Shown here: positions 58,320-64,000 of the stretch, piece by piece
Layout of the letters: every line of letters begins with the position of its first letter
Numbering within the stretch: the first letter of the stretch is position 1
From: Paragorgia papillata
Lineage: Eukaryota > Cnidaria > Anthozoa > Scleralcyonacea > Coralliidae
DNA: 64,000 nt
NCBI GenBank assembly: GCA_035771165.1
Contig: JAWNZC010000222.1
Coordinates: 1,116,001 to 1,180,000 of the forward strand
Direction of reading: 5' to 3'
Notes under the pieces: model-generated
Told to the model about the DNA's origin: nothing
The model's input: only the letters and a program-made list of their open reading frames with translations
The model's database searches: none
Translations under genes and position numbers: made by a program

Positions 58320-58793
58320 CCAAGAGGGGGCGAGCGGTCGCCCCCCAATGGTCTCCAAGACCGTTCTCGTGAAAAGTTTAAATCCGTGGAGAAACTTGTA
58401 GGGGAGGGGGGGAGGGGGGTACAGTTGTTTTAAGTCCAAGTGAGTAGATAGTGATGTGTTATATATATTGCAGGCATGCATATGCTATAAATTACAATAC
58501 TAAGGGTCTATACAAAATGCCTTCAACTTGTTTTTACATTTACGACTTGTTTATAAATAAATCTAAATATATTCTGACGTGTATCATTCTATGTTCTGGT
58601 TTGATTTCAACAAAATTATGTAATTTATGGCTTTCAGATTACTCTTAAATACTTGCCTCAAAATGCAGGAAATAGTGTTTCAGAGACCCTAGAAATCCAA
58701 AATTTTCCAGGGGGAGGCAAAATTTCCCCGACCCCCTAGGTGATCGAGGTTCTCGCCCCCCCCCCCCAACCCAAGACCCTGGCTACGCCACTG
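58309..58793. mobile_element. hAT-like MITE, 485 bp
   Basis: CAGTGGCGTAGCCA at the left and TGGCTACGCCACTG at the right; flanking AAAACATC (58301-58308) and AAAACATT (58794-58801) agree at 7 of 8 positions. A C-run precedes the right end. Confidence 0.88.
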
Positions 58794-59160
58794 AAAACAT
58801 TGCGTTAACAATGTCGCATCAAACGTGGCTACGCCACTGGAAACATCGCGTTAAAAATGTCGCATCAAACGTGGCTACGCCACTGAAAACATCGCGTTAA
58901 AAATGTCGCATCAAACGTGGCTACGCCACTGAAAACATCGCGTTAAAAATGTCGCATCAAACGTGGCTGCGCCACTGAAAACATTGCGTAAAAATGTCGC
59001 ATCAAACGTGGCTACGCCACTGAAAACATCGCGTTAAAAATGTCGCATCAAACGTGGCTACGCCACTGAAAACATCGCGTTAAAAATGTCGCATCAAACG
59101 TGGCTGCGCCACTGGAAACATCGCGTTAAAAATGTCGCATCAAACGTGGCTGCGCCACGC
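58794..59160 (+). repeat. 46-bp tandem array joined to a hAT end
   Basis: Eight copies of AAAACATCGCGTTAAAAATG followed by TCGCATCAAACGTGGCTACG and CCACTG. Each unit contains the last 13 bases of the hAT terminus plus about 30 bases of flanking sequence. Some units have GGCTGCGCCAC. Confidence 0.93.
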
Positions 59161-60475
59161 AGCGAGGCTTTTGCACAATTGCACATTATGCTAGCATTAT
59201 TTTGAGCATTTTGGCAATGGAAAAGCAATGAGAATAATGCTAGCATTCTGGCAAGGAAGTGTATTCATCGAACAATAATTTGTTAATTATTAATAATATA
59301 CAGAATTATATCTATGTTATCAGATGGTATGTTTTAAAATGTTGAGAGTTTAATACAAAAGTCTTGCACTGGTCAGTAGATTCTTTTGCAGTTCGGGGGA
59401 AGTTCGTTTTTGGATTAAGTCGCACGTTTTAGAGGAAATAATTTATATGAAGTTAGTACTGGTACAGTGTGTACTTCAACCATGCATTCTGCTCCCAGAT
59501 CCGTGCTCCAAGTCACAGAACAGAGTGCGTCTTGGCAGTGACCAAAAGGATCGCAGGCTATGGGCACGAGCCACGAAATTATGTAAATAACTGCAAGGAA
59601 GAGAAGGATGACTCGTTTTCAGCTATTCTGTGCTATAGGTAGTACTATGTTATTATGGGAAGTTTACGGTATGACAAAATAGTTCTAAAGGTACAAGCAT
59701 GCGATCGATGTAGGGAGGCATGACACTGACAGAAGACCAAGGATCAAGTTTAAAATATGGTTAACCTCCACCATACTTCTCTCCCAGTTGGAAAATTAAA
59801 TAAATCTCACTCTATTACGGTCGCTCACTCTATTATGCCCCTGCCTTAAATACTGTATACCACTCCCTGTAATAAGGCACTCCCTTTTGGCTTCAAATCA
59901 ATAAGCCCCCTCTAGTCTAAACATTCTAATTTCAATATTAAAATTAGAACATTTATAATATGGATTCACCATTTGTGTACTCTTGTACTGTATTTCTAGT
60001 TGATTCATTGCTCTTTTGATTTGAATGTTCATCTTTGTAGCTCGAGAAATGCATGCAAACTTCTTGGCTTCACTTTCACTTTGTCCTGATGCAAAATCCA
60101 AATGATAATGAATAAAGTAGATATCAAAAATTTGTTTTGTTTTAATCCCTTTAATACCTGGTAATATTAAATTATTATTATTATATAGATGCGAGTGTTT
60201 TACTAGAAAATATACAGTGACATATTTTCCATATCTTCACTAGGAATATGATTTTGCATAATTACATAAATAACTAAAAACTAAAATTAATATATAAACA
60301 AAAAATATTTAGAAATCATCAGTTTCTAGTCTGGATAAGTAAGTACTGCGAAGAACAGTTTTAAAATATATTTCAAAAACTCATTAATAATTCATGAGGA
60401 AAACACAAAAGAAAATCATGACCGTATCGTGTCTTTATATGTGATAAAGATACCTCCTGATTTACATAAACTTTA
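59161..60475. other. mostly unassigned; solo transposon end at 59533-59575
   Basis: 59533-59575 (GACCAAAAGGATCGCAGGCT, then GGGCACGAG) matches one end of the 23462-24985 element. A small ATGCTAGCATT hairpin lies at 59189-59250. The rest is AT-rich without supported features. Confidence 0.4.
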
Positions 60476-61130
60476 CAGGGGCGCAACTAGAAAATTTCGA
60501 GGGCAGGGATTGAACCAAAAAAAAGGGCAAAGTCGTTCAATATTCTAAACAATTTGGGACACTAGATATCCTCGTTAAGTCGTTATGCTTCTCCGAGAAT
60601 ACTCAACAACTACAACAACAATCAGTGCCGTAGCAAGGTGTCAAAAAAGGGGGGGCAGTAGTGGCAATTAGTGACCGCATTTGTAGGGGGGTGCGGGAAA
60701 TCTAGAACCTCGGAAACACCATTTGCAGCAATTTGAGCGAACTTTTTCATCTAATTCTACAGCGAGTATAGTTCAAATTTTACTGTAAAAACGAAGAAAT
60801 TATCACACCAACATACCCTACAGGGTGCCAAAATCCAGCTCTATCTCTCTCTATGATTGGTTCATTTTCGCCATGAGATTCGAAAGCTGAGCCCACAAAT
60901 TTAGAAAAGCGCTTGTTTTTAGGAAAAACTTGGTGCAGCATATTACAAACTGGGTACGAGATTGAAGCCGAACTAGAAGCCTCTGAGTCTCGCCAGATTT
61001 GCGGAGAATTGTATTGCGTACTACAACAGACGATTAATTATTTGTTTATCTAATGTCTAACCTAGTATTAGGTCTCACAAAAAGGGCAGGGGTTGCAACC
61101 CCCCTAACCCCCCCCCCCCCTTCGCCTCGT
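60476..61130. mobile_element. rearranged hAT-like MITE fragments
   Basis: CAGGGGCGCAACTAG (60476) and CAGTGCCGTAGCAAGG (60624) resemble hAT ends, and G/C runs at 60650, 60690 and 61100 fit. No matched right ends or target duplications could be read. CGTGTCTTTATATGTGATAAA on the left recurs with one change at 61127. Confidence 0.35.
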
Positions 61131-61254
61131 GTCTTTATATCTGATAAAACACTCCTGCTCGTTTATTAAACAGTACACATAACTCAAGTTCACTATAAAT
61201 GCTTTTTGCTTCAGAATGAAAATTATTCCACATCCGTATACACGCGTAAAAAAT

Positions 61255-61455
61255 CTCGCAAGTTGTTACAGCATTGTTGCCTGAACAATGCTGTAACAAT
61301 TTGTTGACATATGTGAACAACATTGATAAATGAACAACATTGTTCATCATTGTTTCAACAAGTTGTTACAGCTTGATGAAACAACAACCGTTGTTCACGC
61401 ATGTTGTAACAACCGAAGAACGTGTTGATACATCAACCATGTTCACCATTGTTGT
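61255..61455. repeat. TGTTGTAACA-type quasi-palindromic stretch
   Basis: CAAGTTGTTACAGC, AACAATGCTGTAACAA and similar words occur in both orientations. Resembles 42166-42490. Confidence 0.5.
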
Positions 61456-61475
61456 AACTTTGTTGTTGACCAGCA

Positions 61476-61870
61476 AAACTCTTCGGGCTTGATCATATTG
61501 ACATGTCGCCCAAAAGACGATTGCTTTCCGTGACGCCAAAAATGTCGCTTTCTATTGATTCCTCACGAACGAACCAACGAACGAAATCACAGGAAGAATA
61601 TGAAGCGGTCTGAACCTTTCAGGGCACCGCAAAACTTTCAGGGCACCACAATCTTAGTCTAGAAGACAAAACTACCGCAAAACTCCTCGGACTTGATGAA
61701 ATTGACATGTCGTCGAAAAGCCGCCAAAAAATAAGAAATTCACTTCCGGTTGCTTACCGTGGCGCCAAAAATGTCGCTTGCTATTGATTCCTCCTCCTCT
61801 GTGGCGCTCAAAACATCGCGTTAAAAATGTCGCGTCAAAAATATACTATTGATTCCTAACGAACAAACGA
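61476..61870 (+). repeat. two-plus tandem partial copies of a 200-bp repeat
   Basis: GACATGTCG, then GCCAAAAATGTCGCTT and CTATTGATTCCT(C) recur at 61500-61575 and 61700-61795, and a third CAAAACATCGCGTTAAAAAT block at 61805 is the same word as in the 58.8-kb array. Confidence 0.65.
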
Positions 61871-62054
61871 ACTCAGCTGCGCCCGCAAGCCAACTTTCAG
61901 GGCACCGCAATTGAAAAACTCACAAATGTAACTGAACATTATTCAACGCAACAAATAAATTCCCAACGCAGCCAGGTGAAGAATCAGACATAGTTTAACG
62001 CTACTCTGGCTTAAAAGTTTTTTGAACGTAGCTTAAAAAGTTATTGTTCATGAC

Positions 62055-62091
62055 CCAACGTTTCGACACTCCGATCTAGTGTCTTCATCAG
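62055..62091 (-). ncRNA. hammerhead-ribozyme-like motif, left end
   Basis: On the minus strand: CTGATGA, an extra A, GACACT, 7-base loop, AGTGTC, GAAA, CGTTGGGTC. Core words and stem II match a type I hammerhead. The extra A before stem II and a minimal stem III make activity uncertain. Confidence 0.45.
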
Positions 62092-63776
62092 GGGTGATCG
62101 TTGTGAAGACAGATCCCATATTTATTCTCTCATACAACCATTGATGACGTTGCCTATCAACAAGATGCAAATAGGCTCCCGGCAGTAGACCGCCATCTCT
62201 CTCCTCCACAGAGGATTTCCGTGCCAGCGGTATCCACCCGAAGCCTCTGCGGAGGGAGAGGACCGCTGTCATCATGATTTAATGGAGCGTGGGCGCTATT
62301 GATGTGCCAAGCTTCCAGACGACGTCTTTGGCGGTATCGTGGATTGGTAGTAATTAATTATTGGTAGTAATTAAAAATGATTACTACCAATCCACGATAC
62401 CGCCAAAGACGTTGTTTGGAAGCTTGGCACTTCAATAGCGCCCACGCTCCATTAAATCGTGATGACAGCGGTCCTCTCCCTCCGCAGAGGCTTCGCGTGG
62501 ATACCGCTGGCACGGAAAGCCTCTGTGGAGGAGAGAGATGGCGGTCTACTGCCGGAAGCCTATTTGCATCTTGTTGACAGGTAACGTCATCAATGGTTGT
62601 ATGAGAGTATAAATATGGCACCTGTCCCCACAACGATCACCTCTGGCACAGAAGTCCAACTCGAGTGAAAACTTGTCCGCATTTCTTCAATGCGCATGCG
62701 CGATATTATACGCCATCCGACGCCATCCTACGCAATGTCCTACTACAGGGAGCCCAACTCTGACGCCTTTGATGGTCTAGTGTCCTCATCAGAGGCACAG
62801 AAGTCCAACTCGCGTTGGAACCTTTGAAGTTTGTGTCCTCGCGCATGTCGCCTCGCGCATCTTGATTCGTCGCAATCCTGGCAAGTTTCCCCGACAGTTT
62901 TGACCTTCAAAAGAAGGTTAAAACTGCCGGGGGGACGTGCCAGGATTGCGTAGGATGGCGTAGGACAACAAGGAGCCCAGCTCTGACGCCAGTGATGGTC
63001 CTTCCTCTTTTTTTGTCTTATTATATTGAGCTTCTGACTGAAAACCGAGGCCGCTTAACAGTTGTGTAAGCTGGGATCGCGGCGCTTCTCTTAGCAGTTG
63101 GTAATATATGCATATATATGCAAATTGCAGCGCGCGGTAATTTGAATTTCGAAACAGCTGGGGGCTTCTGTGCCACGTGAATGGCGCGTGACGCTCACTG
63201 AAAGCTGAGACGACTAAACACGCACTGCTGCGTTCTGTGTCGTAGTAATTCGAGCTTGAAAATATTGACGTTGGTGGAACACCCGCGGTGTGATAGAACA
63301 CGTGTTTTCCCGCACTGCGTGTTTAGTCGTCTCAACTTTCAGCGAGCGTGACGCGCCATTCACGTGACACAGAAGCCCCCAGCTGTTTCGAGATTGAAAT
63401 TACCGCGCGCTGCAATTTGCATATATATGCATATATTACCAACTGTAAAGAGAAGCGCCGCGATCCCAGCTTACACAACTGTAAAGCGGCCTCGGTTTTC
63501 AGTCAGAAGCTCAATATAATAAAACAAAAAAAAGAGGAAGGAAACATCACAGGCGTCAGAGCTGGGTTCCTTGTGGTCCTACGCCATCCTACGCAATCCT
63601 GGCACGTCTCCCCGGCAGTTTTAACCTTGTTTTGAGGGTCAAAACTGCCGGGGAAACTTGCCAGGATTGCGTAGGGTGGCGACGAATCAAGATGCGTGAG
63701 GCGACATGCGCGAGGACATAAACTTCAAAGGTTCCGACGCGAGTTGGACTTCTGGTTGTATTACTATTCTGTGCCT

Positions 63777-63816
63777 CTGATGAAGACACTAGACCGGAGT
63801 GTCGAAACGTTGGGTC
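63777..63816 (+). ncRNA. hammerhead-ribozyme-like motif, right end
   Basis: CTGATGA at 63777-63783, A63784, stem GACACT/AGTGTC (63785-63803) with loop AGACCGG, GAAA at 63804-63807 and CGTTGGGTC. Identical to the left-end copy except in the loop, so the motif has been kept. Confidence 0.45.
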
Positions 63817-64000
63817 ATGAACAGTAAGTTTGTAAGCTACGTTCAAAAAAATTTTAAGCCAGAGTAGCGTTAAACCATGTCTGATTCTTCAATGCTTCTT
63901 TAATATAAATCTTATAAAAAAAAGTTAATGTTCTCTAATGACTATTTCTAAACTAATCTATTTCTCAAATTCATTGTCAGAATATTACTTCTGTTATAAG

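Larger units (their letters stand above)
61977..63891. mobile_element. 1.9-kb nested inverted repeat with hammerhead-like ends
   Basis: The outer arms (61977-62093 and 63774-63891) are inverted and carry the motif described at 62055 and 63777. Inside are two further inverted repeats: 62094-62365 with 62378-62640 (spacer about 12 bp), and about 62750-63226 with 63311-63770 (spacer about 85 bp). The latter arms each contain their own small hairpin (62873-62955 and 63591-63675, CGCAATCCTGGCA). No long coding frame. The layout suggests inverted Penelope-type or retrozyme-like terminal repeats, but no element protein is present. Confidence 0.75.

Noticed and set aside
62358..63846. Several 60-130-residue frames in the nested palindrome
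   Set aside because: They mirror each other across the arms and have no protein-family signal.

Overview
This is eukaryotic, animal-type DNA. It is AT-rich and repeat-dominated, with short coding exons bounded by GT-AG introns, degenerate 18S rRNA, and families typical of marine invertebrate genomes (Penelope-like, KDZ, Tnp2-like, non-LTR and hAT-like elements plus many foldback MITEs). A cnidarian or sponge fits best, but the sequence alone does not fix the species. There is no bacterial operon, CRISPR array or phage.

Layout. 1-8.1 kb: a minus-strand SAM-domain gene (SAMD3-like). Seven exons can be assembled with matching phases, and the last runs off the left edge. Its second intron holds an intact 831-codon minus-strand C2H2 zinc-finger/Tnp2-like transposase ORF whose ATG lies only 54 bp from an exon donor. 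9-23 kb: a transposon graveyard with palindromic elements carrying a hammerhead-like motif, a Penelope-like remnant, non-LTR RT, hAT-, TTAA- and TA-type MITEs, and four minisatellites. 23.2-31.0 kb: a broken ribosomal DNA domain with two divergent 18S pseudogenes, duplicated spacer modules and spacer minisatellites. 31.0-42.2 kb: a single 11.2-kb array of an 8-bp unit (GACGTGTA), about 1,400 copies, perfect at its left end and frayed at its right end. 42-64 kb: again transposon-rich, with a KDZ transposase pseudogene, a LINE 3' end, several hAT-like MITEs with readable 8-bp target duplications, a tRNA-like gene with an over-long anticodon stem, and a 1.9-kb nested inverted repeat with hammerhead-like motifs in both ends.

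Only the SAM gene and the intronic transposase ORF look like intact coding sequence. Almost everything else can be read as layers of insertion. The most unusual items are the octanucleotide array beside decayed rDNA, the SAM/transposase arrangement, the nested palindrome with ribozyme-like ends, and tandem arrays that appear to have grown out of transposon termini. Coordinates of repeats are usually good to a few bases where target duplications are given and to about 10-20 bases elsewhere.
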